A stretch of DNA of 64,000 nt from Variovorax ginsengisoli (lineage in GTDB: Bacteria > Pseudomonadota > Gammaproteobacteria > Burkholderiales > Burkholderiaceae_C), in assembly GCF_006438845.1 (NCBI RefSeq), contig NZ_RCZJ01000007.1:62001-126000 (forward strand), in the 5' to 3' direction. Below, piece by piece: positions 7,423 to 22,745 of the stretch. The notes beneath the pieces are model-generated. The model searched no databases and was not told the DNA's origin. It was given only the letters and a program-made list of their open reading frames with translations. The first letter of the stretch is position 1. Each line of letters begins with the position of its first letter. Made by a program: the position numbers and the translations under genes.

Positions 7423-10104
7423 TCACAGCACCACGTTGACAAGCCGCCCCGGCACCACGATCACACGCTTGGGCGGGGCGCCGGCCGCGTGCTGCACGAA
7501 GTCGTCGCTGGCCAGCGCCAGCGCTTCGATGTCGTCCTTCGACGCGCTGGCCGGCACCACCACCTTGCCGCGCAACTTGCCGTTGATCTGCAGCATGAGT
7601 TCGATTTCGTCCTGAACCAGCGCCGTGGTGTCGACCACGGGCCAGGGTGCATCGAGCAGATCGCCCACGGCATCGGCGTAGCCGAGCTGCTGCCAGAGCT
7701 GCTGCGCGATGTGCGGCGTGGCGGGATACAGCACGCGCAGCAGGATGCCGAAGCCTTCACGCACGGCCGCACGATCGCCCGCGCCGTCGCCGGCCCTGAA
7801 GCCTTCCAGCGCGTTGAGCAGCTTCATCGCACCGGACACCACGGTGTTGTATTGCATGCGCTGGTAGTCGTAGTCGACCTGGCGCAGCAGCGTGTGGACC
7901 TCGCGGCGCAGCGCCTTGGCTTCCTTGCCGAAATCGGTGGCCACACCGGGCCGGCCCGCCTTGGCGTCGAATGCCTCCTGGGCCACGCCGAAGTTCCACA
8001 CGCGGCGCAGGAAGCGCGAGCTGCCTTCGACCGCCGCGTCGTTCCACTCCAGCGTGGCTTCGGGCGGCGCGGTAAACATCGTGTAGAGCCGCGCGGTGTC
8101 GGCGCCGTACTTCTCGATCAGGTCCTGCGGGTCGACGCCGTTGCGTTCGCTCTTGCCCATCTTGCCGACGCCGCCGTACTCGACCGACGAGCCGTCGGCC
8201 AGCGTGCCGCCGCTGATGCGGCCCTGCGCGTCGAGCACCGGCGTGACTTCCAGCGGCGGGAAGTAGTCCTTGCCGCCCGACGGTCCGCGCCGGTAGTAGA
8301 TGTGGTTGAGCACCATGCCCTGCGTGAGTAGCTTGGCGAAGGGCTCGTCGACCTTCACCAGGCCGAGGTCGCGCATGACCTTGGTCCAGAAACGCGCATA
8401 CAGCAGGTGAAGGATGGCGTGCTCGATGCCGCCGATGTACTGGTCCATCGGCATCCAGTACGCAGCGCCCGCGCCGACCATCGCCTGGTCGTTCTTGGGG
8501 TCGCAGTAGCGCATGAAGTACCACGACGAGTCGACGAAGGTGTCCATCGTGTCCGTCTCGCGCCGAGCGGGCTTGCCGCACACCGGGCACACCACGCCGG
8601 CGTGGAAGCCTTCATGCTTGTGCAACGGATTGCCGGAACCGTCGGGCACGCAGTCGGTCGGCAGCACCACCGGCAGGTCCTTCTCGGGCACCGGCACCGC
8701 GCCGTGTTCGTCGCAATGAATGATCGGGATCGGCGTGCCCCAGTAGCGCTGGCGGCTCACGCCCCAGTCGCGCAGGCGCCAGGTGGTCTTGAGTTCGCCC
8801 AGGCCCTTCTGCGCCAGCGCATGCGCCACGGCGGCCACGGCCTCCTTGAACCGCATGCCGCTGAAGTTGTCGGAGTTGATGGTCACGCTGCGCGTGCCGG
8901 CCTCGTCTTTCAGGCCGTACCAGTCCTGCCAGCGGTGGTAGTCGAAGTGCTGTTCCGGCGGGTTCAGGCCGTCGACCGTCACCACCTGGATGATCTCGAT
9001 GCCGTACTTGTTCGCGAAGGCGAAGTCGCGCTCGTCGTGCGCCGGCACGCCCATCACGGCACCGTCGCCGTAGCTCATCAGGACGTAGTTGCCGACCCAC
9101 ACCGGTACCGGCTCGTCGGTGATCGGGTGCTTGACCGTCAAGCCGATCGGAACGCCCTTCTTCTCCTGCGTGGCGAGTTCGGCCTCGGTGGTGCCACCGT
9201 TCTTGGCTTCCTCGATGAAGGCCGCGACCTTCGGATCAGTCTTCGCGGCATGCGCCGCCAGCGGGTGCTCCGGCGCCACGGCGCAAAAGGTCACGCCCAT
9301 GATGGTGTCGGCGCGCGTCGTGAAGACGTACATGCGGCCGTCCTGGATCAGCGCACCGCTTTCATCCTTGATGTCGTGCGTGAAGGCGAAGCGCACGCCT
9401 TCGCTCTTGCCGATCCAGTTCTCCTGCATCAGCTTCACCCGCTCGGGCCAGCCCGGCAGCTTGTGCTGGGTGTGTTCGAGCAGTTCGGGGGCGTAGTCGC
9501 TGATCTTCAGGTAGTAGCCGGGGATCTCGCGGCGCTCGACCGTGGCGCCGGTGCGCCAGCCCTTGCCGTCGATCACCTGTTCGTTCGCCAGCACCGTCAT
9601 GTCGACCGGGTCCCAGTTGACGACCTGGGTCTTGCGGTACGCGATGCCCTTTTCCAGCATCTTCAGGAACAGCCACTGGTTCCACTTGTAGTAACTCGGA
9701 TCGCAGGTGGCGATCTCGCGGCTCCAGTCGATCGCCAGGCCCATCGCCTGCAGCTGACCGCGCATGTAGTCGATGTTCTCGTAGGTCCACTTGGCGGGCG
9801 GAACGCCGTTCTTCAGCGCCGCGTTTTCGGCCGGCAGGCCGAAGGCGTCCCAGCCCATGGGCATGAGCACGTTGTAGCCCGACATGCGCAGGTAGCGCAC
9901 CAGCATGTCGTTGATCGTGTAGTTGCGCACATGGCCCATGTGCAGCTTGCCGCTGGGGTACGGCAGCATCGAGCACGCGTAGTACTTCTTCTTGGAACGG
10001 CCCTGCGCATCGCGCGCGTCTTCGACGACGCGGTAGGCATCGGCTGCGGTCCAGTGGGCCTGGGCGGCCGACTCGACGTCGGCGGGTTGGTAGCTGGGAT
10101 TCAT
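7423..10104 (-). CDS. leuS: Leucyl-tRNA synthetase
   Basis: This 893-residue class I synthetase charges tRNA-Leu. The HIGH-type motif is LHMGHVRNY near residues 54-62, and the large editing domain with [12 protein letters not shown] is present. The second signature reads KMGKS near 648-652 instead of KMSKS, so the central Ser is replaced by Gly while both lysines remain. The start was chosen at [18 protein letters not shown], which aligns with usual LeuRS N-termini; a longer reading frame extends into the divergent glgX upstream region. GATAAT at 10150-10155 (minus strand) is a possible -10. Confidence 0.95.
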   Translation of the reverse strand: MNPSYQPADVESAAQAHWTAADAYRVVEDARDAQGRSKKKYYACSMLPYPSGKLHMGHVRNYTINDMLVRYLRMSGYNVLMPMGWDAFGLPAENAALKNGVPPAKWTYENIDYMRGQLQAMGLAIDWSREIATCDPSYYKWNQWLFLKMLEKGIAYRKTQVVNWDPVDMTVLANEQVIDGKGWRTGATVERREIPGYYLKISDYAPELLEHTQHKLPGWPERVKLMQENWIGKSEGVRFAFTHDIKDESGALIQDGRMYVFTTRADTIMGVTFCAVAPEHPLAAHAAKTDPKVAAFIEEAKNGGTTEAELATQEKKGVPIGLTVKHPITDEPVPVWVGNYVLMSYGDGAVMGVPAHDERDFAFANKYGIEIIQVVTVDGLNPPEQHFDYHRWQDWYGLKDEAGTRSVTINSDNFSGMRFKEAVAAVAHALAQKGLGELKTTWRLRDWGVSRQRYWGTPIPIIHCDEHGAVPVPEKDLPVVLPTDCVPDGSGNPLHKHEGFHAGVVCPVCGKPARRETDTMDTFVDSSWYFMRYCDPKNDQAMVGAGAAYWMPMDQYIGGIEHAILHLLYARFWTKVMRDLGLVKVDEPFAKLLTQGMVLNHIYYRRGPSGGKDYFPPLEVTPVLDAQGRISGGTLADGSSVEYGGVGKMGKSERNGVDPQDLIEKYGADTARLYTMFTAPPEATLEWNDAAVEGSSRFLRRVWNFGVAQEAFDAKAGRPGVATDFGKEAKALRREVHTLLRQVDYDYQRMQYNTVVSGAMKLLNALEGFRAGDGAGDRAAVREGFGILLRVLYPATPHIAQQLWQQLGYADAVGDLLDAPWPVVDTTALVQDEIELMLQINGKLRGKVVVPASASKDDIEALALASDDFVQHAAGAPPKRVIVVPGRLVNVVL

Positions 10105-10234
10105 GAGGCTTTGGCAACGGCCCGGCGCTCGGTCGGCCGGGGAACGCGGATTATCGCGGCTGCGGTCGGCGTCGGTACCGCACCGGGTGACTTGGCGCGG
10201 ATTTCGCATGCACGGGAGAAACGACAATCCAGAC

Positions 10235-12310
10235 ATGCTGACTGCCGGTCTTCCTTTTCCATTGGGCGCAACGCCCTCTCCGCAAGGTATCAACTTCGCC
10301 CTCGCCGCGCCACGCGCCACCCGGGTCGAGCTCTGCCTGTTCGACCGCAGCGGCACCGGCGAACAGCAGCGCATCCCCCTGCCCACGTGCACCGACGGCG
10401 TGTGGCACGGGCACTTCGCGGGCGCCGGGCCCGGGCTGGTGTACGGCTACCGCGTCCACGGCCCGTGGGCGCCGCACGACGGGCTGCGCTTCAATCCGGC
10501 CAAGCTGCTGCTCGACCCTTACGCGCGCGAGATCGTCGGCCGCTACGACGGCAGCGACCTGTTCCTCGGCCATGTGCCCGGCGAGCCGACGCGACGCGAT
10601 TCGCGCGACAACGGCGCCGTCGCGCTCAAGGGCCGCGTGGCGGCGCCGCTCGCTGCGCGCCAGGACGCCAAGCCACGCATCGCCGCTGCCGACCGGGTGC
10701 TCTACGAGCTGCACGTGCGCGGCCAGACCCGGCTGCATCCCGACGTGCCCGCCGACCTGCGGGGCAGCTACGCCGGCCTGGCGGAGCCCGCCGTGCTTGA
10801 TCATCTGCAGCGCCTGGGCGCCACCACGCTCAGCCTGATGCCGGTGCAGCACCGCGCCGACGAGGAGCGCCTGTTGAAGATGGGCCTCAGCAACTACTGG
10901 GGCTACACCACCATCGGCTGGTTCGCGCCCGAGGCGCGCTACTGGAGCGGCCGGCCCGGCACCACGCCCGCCAGCGAATTCCGCGCGATGGCCGACGCCA
11001 TTCACGCGCGCGGCATGGAACTGGTGATCGACGTGGTCTACAACCACAGCGCCGAGACCGACGAGTTCGGCCCGACGCTGTCGCTGCGCGGCATCGACAA
11101 CACGCTGTACTACCACCTGCGCGCCGACGACCGCGCGCGCTACGAGAACTGGACCGGCTGCGGCAACTGCCTGAACTTCGCCGAGCCGCGCGTGGTGCAG
11201 CTGGCCACCGACAGCCTGCGCCACTGGGTCACCGAACTCGGCGTCGACGGCTTCCGCTTCGACCTGGCGCCGGTGCTGGCGCGCCGCGCGGGCGGCGACT
11301 TCGACCCGCGCGCGCCCTTGCTGGCGGCGATCGCGCAAGACCCGGTGCTGTCGCACGCCCTGCTGATCGCCGAGCCCTGGGACATCGGCCCGGGCGGCTA
11401 CCGGGTCGGCGAATTCCCGCCCGGCTGGCTCGAATGGAACGACCGTTATCGCGATACGCAGCGCAGCTTCTGGCTGGGCCACGGCGCTGTGCCGGGCGAC
11501 TTCGCGCACCGCTTCACCGCGTCGAGCCGCCAGTTCCGGCACGACGGCCGCGCGCCGACGGCGAGTGTCAATTTCGTCACCGCACACGACGGCTTCACCC
11601 TGCGCGACCTGGTGAGTTATGAAGAGCGACACAACCTCGCCAACGGCGAAAACAACCGCGATGGCAGCAGCCACAACCTGAGCCGCAACGGCGGCGTCGA
11701 AGGCGAGACCGACGACCCCGCCGTGAATGCCCTGCGCGCCAGGCTGCAGCGCGTGCTGCTGGCCGCCCTGCTGCTGTCGCAAGGCACGCCGATGCTGCTG
11801 GCCGGCGACGAGATCGGTCACACGCAGCAGGGCAACAACAACGCCTATTGCCAGGACAACGCCACCACCTGGCTCGACTGGGCCCATGCCGACGCCGCGT
11901 TGCAGGACTTCGTGACGCGCACGTTGGCACTCCGCCGAGAGGCCGCACCGCTTCGCAGCAACCGCTGGTGGCCGGCGGAGCCCACCGCCGCTGACCCCCT
12001 GCACTGGCTGACGCCCGAAGGCACGCCCATGACATCGGCCGATTGGGAGCGCCGCGACCGCTCGGCGTTGATGGTGCTGTTCGACGCACCGCACGACGTG
12101 GCGGGCGCGGTGGCATGGCTCGTGCTGGTCCAGGCCGGCCACGCCGCCGTCGAATTCACGTTGCCGCCGGGGCCGTGGCGACGGCGGCTGGCCAGCGACG
12201 ACGACACCGCCCCACCGCGTCGGCTCGACGCCCGAGAAACCTTGGCAAACGCCAGCCTCTGGCTCGCCCAGAGGGTGCAGGACGACGACGCCGGTGCTAC
12301 GCTGAACTGA
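10235..12310 (+). CDS. glgX: Glycogen debranching enzyme
   Basis: This 691-residue GH13 enzyme removes alpha-1,6 branches from phosphorylase-trimmed glycogen. An N-terminal CBM48-like domain ([20 protein letters not shown]) precedes the (beta/alpha)8 barrel. Catalytic residues are visible as nucleophile D343 (DGFRFDLA), acid/base E380 (IAEPWD) and D452 (TAHDGF). The ATG at 10235 was preferred because [20 protein letters not shown] matches GlgX starts; 10208 is an in-frame alternative. It is the first gene of glgX-glgC-glgA-glgP. The C-terminus carries the usual [18 protein letters not shown]-like segment. Confidence 0.9.
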   Translation: MLTAGLPFPLGATPSPQGINFALAAPRATRVELCLFDRSGTGEQQRIPLPTCTDGVWHGHFAGAGPGLVYGYRVHGPWAPHDGLRFNPAKLLLDPYAREIVGRYDGSDLFLGHVPGEPTRRDSRDNGAVALKGRVAAPLAARQDAKPRIAAADRVLYELHVRGQTRLHPDVPADLRGSYAGLAEPAVLDHLQRLGATTLSLMPVQHRADEERLLKMGLSNYWGYTTIGWFAPEARYWSGRPGTTPASEFRAMADAIHARGMELVIDVVYNHSAETDEFGPTLSLRGIDNTLYYHLRADDRARYENWTGCGNCLNFAEPRVVQLATDSLRHWVTELGVDGFRFDLAPVLARRAGGDFDPRAPLLAAIAQDPVLSHALLIAEPWDIGPGGYRVGEFPPGWLEWNDRYRDTQRSFWLGHGAVPGDFAHRFTASSRQFRHDGRAPTASVNFVTAHDGFTLRDLVSYEERHNLANGENNRDGSSHNLSRNGGVEGETDDPAVNALRARLQRVLLAALLLSQGTPMLLAGDEIGHTQQGNNNAYCQDNATTWLDWAHADAALQDFVTRTLALRREAAPLRSNRWWPAEPTAADPLHWLTPEGTPMTSADWERRDRSALMVLFDAPHDVAGAVAWLVLVQAGHAAVEFTLPPGPWRRRLASDDDTAPPRRLDARETLANASLWLAQRVQDDDAGATLN

Positions 12311-12336
12311 CAAACCACAGAAGAGATACACGAGAC

Positions 12337-13640
<1,304 letters not shown>

Positions 13641-13641
<1 letters not shown>

Positions 13642-15095
13642 TGCGCATCCTGCAGGTCAGCGCCGAGCTCTTTCCCCTCCTGAAGACCGGTGGACTGGCG
13701 GATGTCGCCGGCGCGCTGCCGCTGGCGTTGGCCGAGGCCGGCCAAGCGGTCCGGGTGCTGCTGCCCGGCTTTCCCGCCATCCGCGCCGGCACCACCGACC
13801 TTCGCGAGGTCGCAGCTTTCAACGCGCCATGGGGCGACCATGCGGTGCTGCGGGCCGGACGCATCGGCACCGGCGCGAACGCCATCGAGGCCTACCTGAT
13901 CGACGCCCCGGCGCTGTACGACCGCCCCGGCAACCCGTACGAAGACGCATCGCGCCAGCCCTATGCCGACAACGCGCGGCGCTTTGCCTTGCTGGGCTTC
14001 GCCGCTGCGCAGCTGGCGTGCGGGATCGACCCCGCGTGGCGGCCCGAAGTGGTGCATGCGCACGACTGGCATGCCGCATTGGCGCCTGCCTACATGGCCT
14101 TCGACGCGACCCCAGGGCCCCGGGTGGGCAGCGTGTTCACGGTGCACAACCTGGCCTACCAGGGCGTGTTCCCGCCCTCTGATTTCGCCGGCCTCGGCCT
14201 GCCGCCCGCCGCCTTCGACGTGAACGGGCTGGAGTACCACGGCCAGCTCTCGTTCATGAAGGCCGGGCTGTATTTCGCCGATCGCCTGACCACCGTGAGC
14301 CCGACCTATGCGCGCGAAATTCAGACCCCCGCCCAAGGCTGCGGTCTCGACGGGCTGCTGCGCGGGCGCAGTGGTGTGCTGACGGGCATCCTGAACGGTG
14401 TCGACGGCAGCGTCTGGAATCCCGCGTCCGATGCGCTGCTGCCGCATTCCTACGACGTGCGACGGCGGGGCGGCAAGACGCTCTGCAAGGCCGCGCTGCA
14501 ACAGGCGCTCGGCCTCGCCATCGAGCCCGACGCCCCGCTGTTCGTGATGGTCAGCCGGCTCACCGAGCAGAAGGGCCAGCACCTGGTGCTTGGCGGCATC
14601 GACGCGCTGCTTGCGCAAGGCGGCCAATTGGCCCTGCTGGGCACCGGCGAGCGCTGGCTCGAAGACGCTTTCCGCGAACGCGCCGCGGCGGCACCGCATG
14701 CCGTGCACGCCACCATCGGCTACGACGAAACCTTTGCGCACCGGCTCTTCGGCGCCGGCGACGTCACGCTCGTGCCTTCGATGTTCGAGCCTTGCGGACT
14801 GACACAGATGTACGGCCTGAAATACGGTAGCCTGCCCCTGGTGCACCGCGTGGGCGGGCTGGCCGACACGGTGGTCGACTGTACGCTCGAAGACATCGCC
14901 GACGGCCTTGCCACCGGCTTCGTGTTCGATCGCTTCGACGCGCCGGGCTTCGACCGCGCGTTGCGGCGCGCCTTCGCGCTGTACCGGCGCCCGGCCGACT
15001 GGCGGCGCGTCCGCAACACCGCGATGCAGCGCCCTGCCGACTGGCAGGCGGCCGCCGCACAGTACGTCGGCGTGTACGAGCAATCGCTCGCCTGA
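13641..15095 (+). CDS. glgA: Glycogen synthase (ADP-glucose dependent, GT5)
   Basis: This 484-residue glucosyltransferase extends alpha-1,4 glucan from ADP-glucose. The N-terminal ADP-glucose site KTGGLADV has Lys15, the VHAHDWH motif is near residue 139, and the C-terminal EPCGLTQMYGLKYGSLPLV region holds the catalytic Glu. The ATG overlaps the glgC stop by one base, so translation is coupled. Length is normal for GlgA. Confidence 0.94.
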
Positions 15096-15125
15096 ACCCT
15101 TTTCACTTCAACCCTCCTCTCCACC

Positions 15126-17602
<2,477 letters not shown>

Positions 17603-17606
<4 letters not shown>

Positions 17607-18067
17607 CGCGCGGACGGGGTCGGCGGGGCTTCGGTCACGAAGCCGATGCGACCGAGCCCCGCCTTGTTGGCGATGCCCATCAACACGACGATGCGGCCGT
17701 AGGGCACCGTCTGGTCGGCGCGCAGCTGCACCTCGGTCTCACGGCTGGCTGCGGCGGCGCCGGCCAGGCGCTCGGACAGTTGGTCGTCGGTCACGGGCTG
17801 GTCGTTCACGAAGACCTGGCCCTTGGCGTCGACCGCCACGCTCACCGACTTCGGCACGTCGCCGGTCTTGCCGCCCTCGGTGCGCGGCAGGTCGAGGCGG
17901 ATCGAGCTCGCCATCAAGGGCGCGGTGATGATGAAGATCACCAGCAGCACCAGCATCACGTCGACCAGCGGCGTGACGTTGATGTCGGACATCGGCCGCT
18001 GCCCGCCGCCGCCGGTCGACCGGCCGCCGCTGGCGCCGGACCCGAGCGAAGTGCGGCCGAAGCTCAT
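17603..18067 (-). CDS. exbD: ExbD/TolR-family proton-channel subunit
   Basis: This 154-residue inner-membrane protein has one N-terminal helix at about 33-50 with the conserved membrane Asp36 ([13 protein letters not shown]), preceded by a Gly/Ser-rich segment, and a periplasmic domain. With the ExbB-like protein 11 bp upstream it forms a proton-driven motor that energises TonB- or TolA-type transport. No tonB is in the window, so ExbD is a family-level choice; TolR remains possible. Confidence 0.82.
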
Positions 18068-18078
18068 GGCGTTGCGCG

Positions 18079-18768
18079 TCAGACCGGCAGCGGCCGCGCG
18101 GGTGGGAATGCCGCCGCCGACTCGCCGAAGACCCCCAGGAGGTCGTGCGCGAAACCTTCGAGTTCGATCTCGATGCGATGGATGATCCGGCCGAACACGT
18201 TGTAGCCGAGCACGGCCGGAATCGCGACCGCGAGACCGAAGGCCGTCATCACGAGCGCTTCGCCGACCGGGCCCGCCACCTTGTCGATGGTGAAGCCCCC
18301 TGCTTGGCCCGCGATGCCTGCCAGCGCGCCGTGGATGCCCCACACCGTGCCGAGCAGACCGACGAACGGTGCCGTGGCGCCAATGGTCGCCAGCAGAATT
18401 TGACCGGAGTGCAGGCGCCGCAGCGCTGCGTGCAACGCATCGCGCAGGACGCGCGTGAGCCGTTGGCCGCGGTCACCGGCATGGCCGAGCGTGTCGCCGC
18501 GTTTTTCGGCAGCGAGCGCCTTGAGCGCCGCGACGGTCGGCAGCACGAGCCTCGGGCCGTCGAAAGCGCGCAGCTTTTGCTCGGCGTCGGCCAACGACGA
18601 CGTTTGCCAGAACGCCGCGATGCTGCGCAGCACCGTGCGCGTACCGCCGCGCAGCAGCCAGGCCTTGAGCAGGATGGCGATCCAGCTCGCCATCGACATT
18701 CCGAGCAGGAGCACCGCCACTGCGTGGCTGACGCCGTCACCCTTGGCCAGCAGCTGAAGGACGCTCAT
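18079..18768 (-). CDS. exbB: MotA/TolQ/ExbB-family proton channel
   Basis: This 229-residue inner-membrane protein has three predicted helices, near residues 13-33, 120-143 and 160-182. The conserved channel segment is ATAPFVGLLGTVWGIHGALAG-like, followed by EALVMTAFGLAVAIPAVLGYN. It is co-transcribed with exbD, 12 bp after dapB. The usual partner role is to couple proton flow to an outer-membrane transporter or Tol complex. Confidence 0.83.
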   Translation of the reverse strand: MSVLQLLAKGDGVSHAVAVLLLGMSMASWIAILLKAWLLRGGTRTVLRSIAAFWQTSSLADAEQKLRAFDGPRLVLPTVAALKALAAEKRGDTLGHAGDRGQRLTRVLRDALHAALRRLHSGQILLATIGATAPFVGLLGTVWGIHGALAGIAGQAGGFTIDKVAGPVGEALVMTAFGLAVAIPAVLGYNVFGRIIHRIEIELEGFAHDLLGVFGESAAAFPPARPLPV

Positions 18769-18780
18769 CCCAAACGCGCG

Positions 18781-19611
18781 TCAGCGCAGGCCGAGCACGT
18801 CGAACATGTCGAAGAGCCCGGTCTTCTGCGTGGCCAGGAAGCGCGCCGCGCGCAGGCTGCCCTGGGCGTAGGTGGTGCGGCTGGCCGATTTGTGCGTGAT
18901 CTCGATGCGCTCGCCGGTACCGGCGAAGAGCACGGTATGGTCGCCGACGATGTCGCCGCCGCGGATCGTCGCGAAACCGATCGACGACGGATCGCGCTCG
19001 CCGGTGACACCCTCGCGCGCGTAGACGGCGCAGTCCTTGAGGTCACGGCCGAGTGCGTCGGCGATGACTTCGCCCATCTTCAGCGCAGTGCCCGAAGGCG
19101 CATCCACCTTGTGGCGGTGGTGCGCCTCGATGATCTCGATGTCGTAACCGGTCGACAACGCCTTGGCGGCCATCTCGAGCAGCTTGAAGGTCACGTTGAC
19201 GCCCACGCTCATGTTGGGCGCCATGACGATCGCGATGTCCTTGGCGATCTCGGTGATCTCGGCCTTCTGCGCGTCGCTGAAGCCCGTGGTACCGATGACC
19301 GCCTGCACACCGAGTTCGCGGCAGACGGCCAGATGCGCCAGCGTGCCTTCGGGACGCGTGAAGTCGACGAGCACCTGCGCGGCCTGCAGGCCTGCACGCA
19401 GGTCCGAGGCGATGGCGACGCCGCTCGCGAAGCCGAGGAAAGCGGCGGCATCGGTACCGACCGCCGCGCTGCCCGGCACGTCGAGCGCGCCGGCCAATTG
19501 GAAGCCGTCGTCGTTGCGCACGGCTTCGATCAGCATGCGGCCCATGCGCCCCGATGCACCGGCGATGGCAACGCGACGGAGTTCGGAGGAAGGAGAGAGG
19601 GGTGCGGTCAC
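18781..19611 (-). CDS. dapB: 4-hydroxy-tetrahydrodipicolinate reductase
   Basis: This 276-residue enzyme acts in diaminopimelate and lysine synthesis, so it serves peptidoglycan. The NAD(P) loop GASGRMGR is near residues 18-25. The catalytic segment [15 protein letters not shown] holds His164, His165 and Lys168. APNMSVGVN is also conserved. It lies between bamE and exbB on the minus strand, 52 bp after bamE. Confidence 0.95.
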   Translation of the reverse strand: MTAPLSPSSELRRVAIAGASGRMGRMLIEAVRNDDGFQLAGALDVPGSAAVGTDAAAFLGFASGVAIASDLRAGLQAAQVLVDFTRPEGTLAHLAVCRELGVQAVIGTTGFSDAQKAEITEIAKDIAIVMAPNMSVGVNVTFKLLEMAAKALSTGYDIEIIEAHHRHKVDAPSGTALKMGEVIADALGRDLKDCAVYAREGVTGERDPSSIGFATIRGGDIVGDHTVLFAGTGERIEITHKSASRTTYAQGSLRAARFLATQKTGLFDMFDVLGLR

Positions 19612-19663
19612 GCGAGTCAGCCTTCAAAGAAAACGGTCAATGCCGCCAGGCGGCGGCCACGCC

Positions 19664-20221
19664 TCAGCGTGTGGATTCCAGTGGCGGATAGCTCGGCGGC
19701 AAAGGCGCCAATGGCGCAGGCGGCGTCGCGCCAGACGCCGAGTCGCTCTTGGCCGGCGTGAACTTCTTCAGCTGGTCTTCCGAAGCTTCCAGTTGCGGCA
19801 CCTTGCCGCTGAACTTGCGGGCATCGAGACCTGCCACAAACTCCTGCTCGCTGGGCATCTCGTCGCCCTGGAAGCGCTCGAGCAACTCGCCCTTGAAGAA
19901 CAGTGTCAGCCGTCGCTGCTGCGGCTCCACGCCCTGGCGGCGGATGGTGAAGACGTAGTCCCAGCGATCCGAATGGAAGACATCGGTCAGCAACGAAGTG
20001 CCAAGGATTTCGCGCACCTGCTGGCGCGACATGCCGGGCTTGAGTGCATCGACCTGCTCCTTCGACACGAAGTTGCCCTGCACCACCTCGACCTTGTAGG
20101 GCGTCACGGCGTACAGCATGCCGCGCGTGCGGTCGGTCACGCCGCTGCAGGCGCCGAGCGACACGCTCGCCACGAGGACGGCAGCCAGCAGGCTCAGGCG
20201 GCTTTGGGGATTGGCAAGCAT
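19664..20221 (-). CDS. bamE: Outer membrane assembly lipoprotein BamE
   Basis: BamE supports the BamA complex that inserts beta-barrel proteins. The 185-residue product has a lipoprotein signal ending at LGAC (Cys25), then the SmpA/OmlA domain with KPGMSRQQVREILGTSLLTD and RWDYVFTIRR. A Pro/Ser-rich tail of about 40 residues extends beyond the E. coli length. MLANPQSRLSLL was chosen as start because the signal peptide begins there. It is divergent from fur, as in other betaproteobacteria. Confidence 0.92.
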   Translation of the reverse strand: MLANPQSRLSLLAAVLVASVSLGACSGVTDRTRGMLYAVTPYKVEVVQGNFVSKEQVDALKPGMSRQQVREILGTSLLTDVFHSDRWDYVFTIRRQGVEPQQRRLTLFFKGELLERFQGDEMPSEQEFVAGLDARKFSGKVPQLEASEDQLKKFTPAKSDSASGATPPAPLAPLPPSYPPLESTR

Positions 20222-20310
20222 GGGCAAAAGGGGTAGCGATATGATCGACCCATTGTAGCGGCTGACCTTTTTTGCGGACGGCCGCATGCACGGCTGGCGC
20301 AGGAACGACC
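20222..20310. promoter_or_regulatory. bamE/fur divergent promoter region
   Basis: This 89-bp spacer holds TATGAT at 20240-20245 on the plus strand and TACAAT at 20252-20257 read on the minus strand. They are plausible -10 elements for fur and bamE respectively. Neither has a convincing -35 at 16-18 bp. AGGA at 20301-20304 serves as ribosome binding site for fur. Confidence 0.3.
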
Positions 20311-20730
20311 ATGGGCAATATCGACGAACTCAAGAATACCGGCCTGAAGGCCACGCTGCCCCGTTTGAAGATTCTCGAGATCTTCCAGACCGGCAGTCAG
20401 CGCCACATGACGGCGGAAGACGTTTTCCGTGTGCTGCTCAACGAGCATTCGGACATCGGCTTGGCGACGGTGTACCGCGTTCTCACGCAGTTCGAGCAGG
20501 CAGGCATCCTGGAGCGCAGCCATTTCGAGAGCGGCAAGGCCGTGTACGAACTCAACGAAGGCACGCACCACGACCACTTGATCTGCACCTCGTGCGGCAA
20601 GGTCGAGGAGTTCTACGATGCCGAAATTGAGCGGCGCCAGCAGATGATTTCCAAGGACAAGGGCTGGATCCTGCAAGACCACGCCATGTCTCTCTACGGC
20701 CTCTGCGGCGACTGCGCCTCGCGCCGCTGA
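20311..20730 (+). CDS. fur: Ferric uptake regulator Fur
   Basis: This 139-residue Fe(II)-dependent repressor has an N-terminal winged helix ([17 protein letters not shown]) and a dimerisation domain with metal ligands in [12 protein letters not shown] (His86, His87, His89, Cys92, Cys95) and the second pair Cys132/Cys135 (LCGDC). Both structural zinc cysteine pairs are present, so it is a canonical Fur. The ATG at 20311 was preferred over the upstream in-frame start because AGGA precedes it and [18 protein letters not shown] aligns with the family. Confidence 0.95.
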   Translation: MGNIDELKNTGLKATLPRLKILEIFQTGSQRHMTAEDVFRVLLNEHSDIGLATVYRVLTQFEQAGILERSHFESGKAVYELNEGTHHDHLICTSCGKVEEFYDAEIERRQQMISKDKGWILQDHAMSLYGLCGDCASRR

Positions 20731-20758
20731 ACCGCCCCCGACTTTCACGCGCGCGGGG

Positions 20759-21715
20759 TCAATCCAACGATCCGGCCTCCATCGCCTTGTGGTGGCGCGC
20801 CACGAAGTCAGCGTAGGTGTCGATGCCGCGCAGTTGCAGAATCGAATTGCGCACGGCGGCCTCGACCAGCACCGCGATATTCCGACCGGCCACGACCTGG
20901 ATGATCACCTTGCGCACGGGAATGCCGAGCACGTCCTGCGTCAACGGTGCCGCCGGCATGCGCTCATAGTCGCGCTCGAAGCTGTCGCGCCTCACGAGGT
21001 GCACGATGAGCTTGAGGCGCATCTTCCGGCGCACCGCCGTCTCGCCGAAGATCGCGCGGATGTCGAGCAAGCCGATGCCGCGCACCTCCAGCAGGTTCTG
21101 CAGCAGTTCGGGGCAACGGCCCTCGATGGTGTTCTGGTTGATCCGATGCAGGTCGACGGCATCGTCCGCCACCAGGCCGTTGCCGCGCGAGATCAATTCG
21201 AGGCCGAGCTCGCTCTTCCCGAGGCCGGACTCGCCGGTGATCATCACGCCCAGGCCCAGGATGTCCATGAAGACGCCGTGCATTGACGTGCGCTCGGCGA
21301 AATGCTTCGACAGGTAGGCCCGCAGCAGGTCGATGACGTGGGCCGAGCCTTCGCGTGTTGCGAAAAGCGGCAACTGGGCGCGCTCGCAGATCGACAGCAG
21401 CTCGTCCGGTGCCGCCTGGCCGTCGGCCAGCACCAGCATCGGCGGCTCCAGGGTGACGATACGCGCGATGCGCCGCGCGCAATCCTCCGGGGTGCCGCGC
21501 GTCAGGTACGCGATCTCGCGCGCGCCGATGATCTGGACCCGGTACGGGTGGATGTAGTTGAGGTACCCGACCAGGTCGGCGGCCGATTGGGCGCGGCTGA
21601 TGACCTCCGCGTCGAAATGGCGCTCCGAAGCGCCCAGGCCCGCCAGCCACTCCCAACGCAGCGGCCCCCGAAATTCCTCGAACATCGCGTCCGCGCTGAT
21701 GACGGTCGGCTTCAT
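20759..21715 (-). CDS. hprK: HPr kinase/phosphorylase
   Basis: This 318-residue bifunctional enzyme phosphorylates and dephosphorylates HPr on serine. Walker A GESGLGKS is at 161-168, His146 is in the preceding SMHG segment, and the family signature [19 protein letters not shown] follows near 212-230. In proteobacteria HprK usually controls a regulatory PTS rather than sugar import. It follows ptsN in the same direction (22-bp gap) and converges on fur. Confidence 0.95.
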   Translation of the reverse strand: MKPTVISADAMFEEFRGPLRWEWLAGLGASERHFDAEVISRAQSAADLVGYLNYIHPYRVQIIGAREIAYLTRGTPEDCARRIARIVTLEPPMLVLADGQAAPDELLSICERAQLPLFATREGSAHVIDLLRAYLSKHFAERTSMHGVFMDILGLGVMITGESGLGKSELGLELISRGNGLVADDAVDLHRINQNTIEGRCPELLQNLLEVRGIGLLDIRAIFGETAVRRKMRLKLIVHLVRRDSFERDYERMPAAPLTQDVLGIPVRKVIIQVVAGRNIAVLVEAAVRNSILQLRGIDTYADFVARHHKAMEAGSLD

Positions 21716-21737
21716 GCGCGCGGAGAAGGTACGGTGT

Positions 21738-22205
21738 TCAGGCGACCTGCGCCGATTGCCATCCCGCGATCAGCGCGTGCAGGGCGCCAGCGTCGGTGCT
21801 CGACTTGATCTGCTCGCGCAGCCCGGCATCGCTGAGCAGCTCGGCGATCTCGGAGAGGATTTCGAGGTGCTTTTGGGTGGCCGCTTCAGGCACCAGCAGA
21901 AAGATCAGAAGCACCACGGGCTGTTCGTCCGGCGCATCGAAGCCGATCGGATCCGCAAGTTGGAACACCGCGGCCATCGGGGACTTGAGCCCCTTGATGC
22001 GACCATGCGGAATCGCCACGCCATGCCCCAGACCTGTCGAGCCGAGTCGCTCGCGAGCGAACAGGCTGTCGGTGATCAGAGCGCGCCCGAGACCGTGCAG
22101 GTTCTCGAACAGCAAGCCGGCCTCCTCGAAAGCACGTTTCTTGCTTGTGGCATCGACGCTCACGAGGACTTGAGCGGGCGGCAGGATGGACGCGAGGCGA
22201 TTCAT
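21738..22205 (-). CDS. ptsN: Nitrogen-PTS enzyme IIA
   Basis: This 155-residue EIIA-Ntr is a regulatory phosphocarrier. The active His67 is in [12 protein letters not shown]. The start [17 protein letters not shown] was chosen by alignment to the family; the reading frame extends further upstream through the terminator region. It lies between hpf and hprK, separated from hpf by a hairpin terminator, so it may have its own promoter or depend on read-through. Confidence 0.93.
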   Translation of the reverse strand: MNRLASILPPAQVLVSVDATSKKRAFEEAGLLFENLHGLGRALITDSLFARERLGSTGLGHGVAIPHGRIKGLKSPMAAVFQLADPIGFDAPDEQPVVLLIFLLVPEAATQKHLEILSEIAELLSDAGLREQIKSSTDAGALHALIAGWQSAQVA

Positions 22206-22255
22206 GGGTGGGGTCGGAGCGGGGGCGATTATGCACCCCCACCGCAAAAAGCAAA

Positions 22256-22275
22256 GGGCCACCCGGAGGTGGCCC
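22256..22275 (-). terminator. Intrinsic terminator after hpf
   Basis: A perfect 8-bp stem GGGCCACC/GGTGGCCC with the 4-base loop CGGA is followed on the minus strand by a T-rich stretch (TTTGCTTTTT, complement of 22245-22254). This is a good Rho-independent terminator for hpf. It stands between hpf and ptsN and would limit ptsN-hprK transcription from the hpf promoter. Confidence 0.7.
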
Positions 22276-22299
22276 GCAAGAGTATTTGCCCGGAGACAG

Positions 22300-22629
22300 T
22301 TACATCAGGCGTTTGGGCGCTGCGTGGTGGTGGTCCTGGATTTTGTCCTTGTGACGCACCACTTGGCGATCCAGCTTGTCGACCAGGTCGTCGACGGCCG
22401 CATACAGATCAGCGTGGCTCGACTCGGCGAACATGTCGCTGCCCTTCACGTGGATGTTGCATTCCGCCTTCTGCCGGCCCTCCTTTTCCCTCTGCTTTTC
22501 CACCGTAAGGATCACCTTGACATCGACCACTTGATCGAAGTGCCGGGTGATCCGGTCGAGCTTGGTAGTGACGTAGCTGCGCAGGGCCGGTGTGACATCG
22601 AGGTGATGACCGCTGATCGTCAGATTCAT
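22300..22629 (-). CDS. hpf: Ribosome hibernation promoting factor (HPF/YfiA family)
   Basis: This 109-residue protein binds the 30S subunit and silences ribosomes under starvation. The sequence begins [20 protein letters not shown] and ends in a His-rich tail, as in short HPF. A strong ribosome binding site AGGAGGT precedes the ATG at the right distance. rpoN, which often lies just upstream of hpf-ptsN in proteobacteria, is not present here. Confidence 0.93.
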   Translation of the reverse strand: MNLTISGHHLDVTPALRSYVTTKLDRITRHFDQVVDVKVILTVEKQREKEGRQKAECNIHVKGSDMFAESSHADLYAAVDDLVDKLDRQVVRHKDKIQDHHHAAPKRLM

Positions 22630-22745
22630 GAAATGACCTCCTGGAGTTGACGGTGGGAAAGAAGCCGCCGCGCCAAGGTGGCGCGTCGACCGGGGGAAAG
22701 GAGTTTGGAAGGCAGGAATCGAAGGAAGCAAGAGAAGGTCGATTC

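Noticed and set aside
8407-10800. A 797-codon plus-strand frame opposite leuS
   Set aside because: Low-complexity antisense frame of leuS running into glgX; no domain and no plausible start signal.
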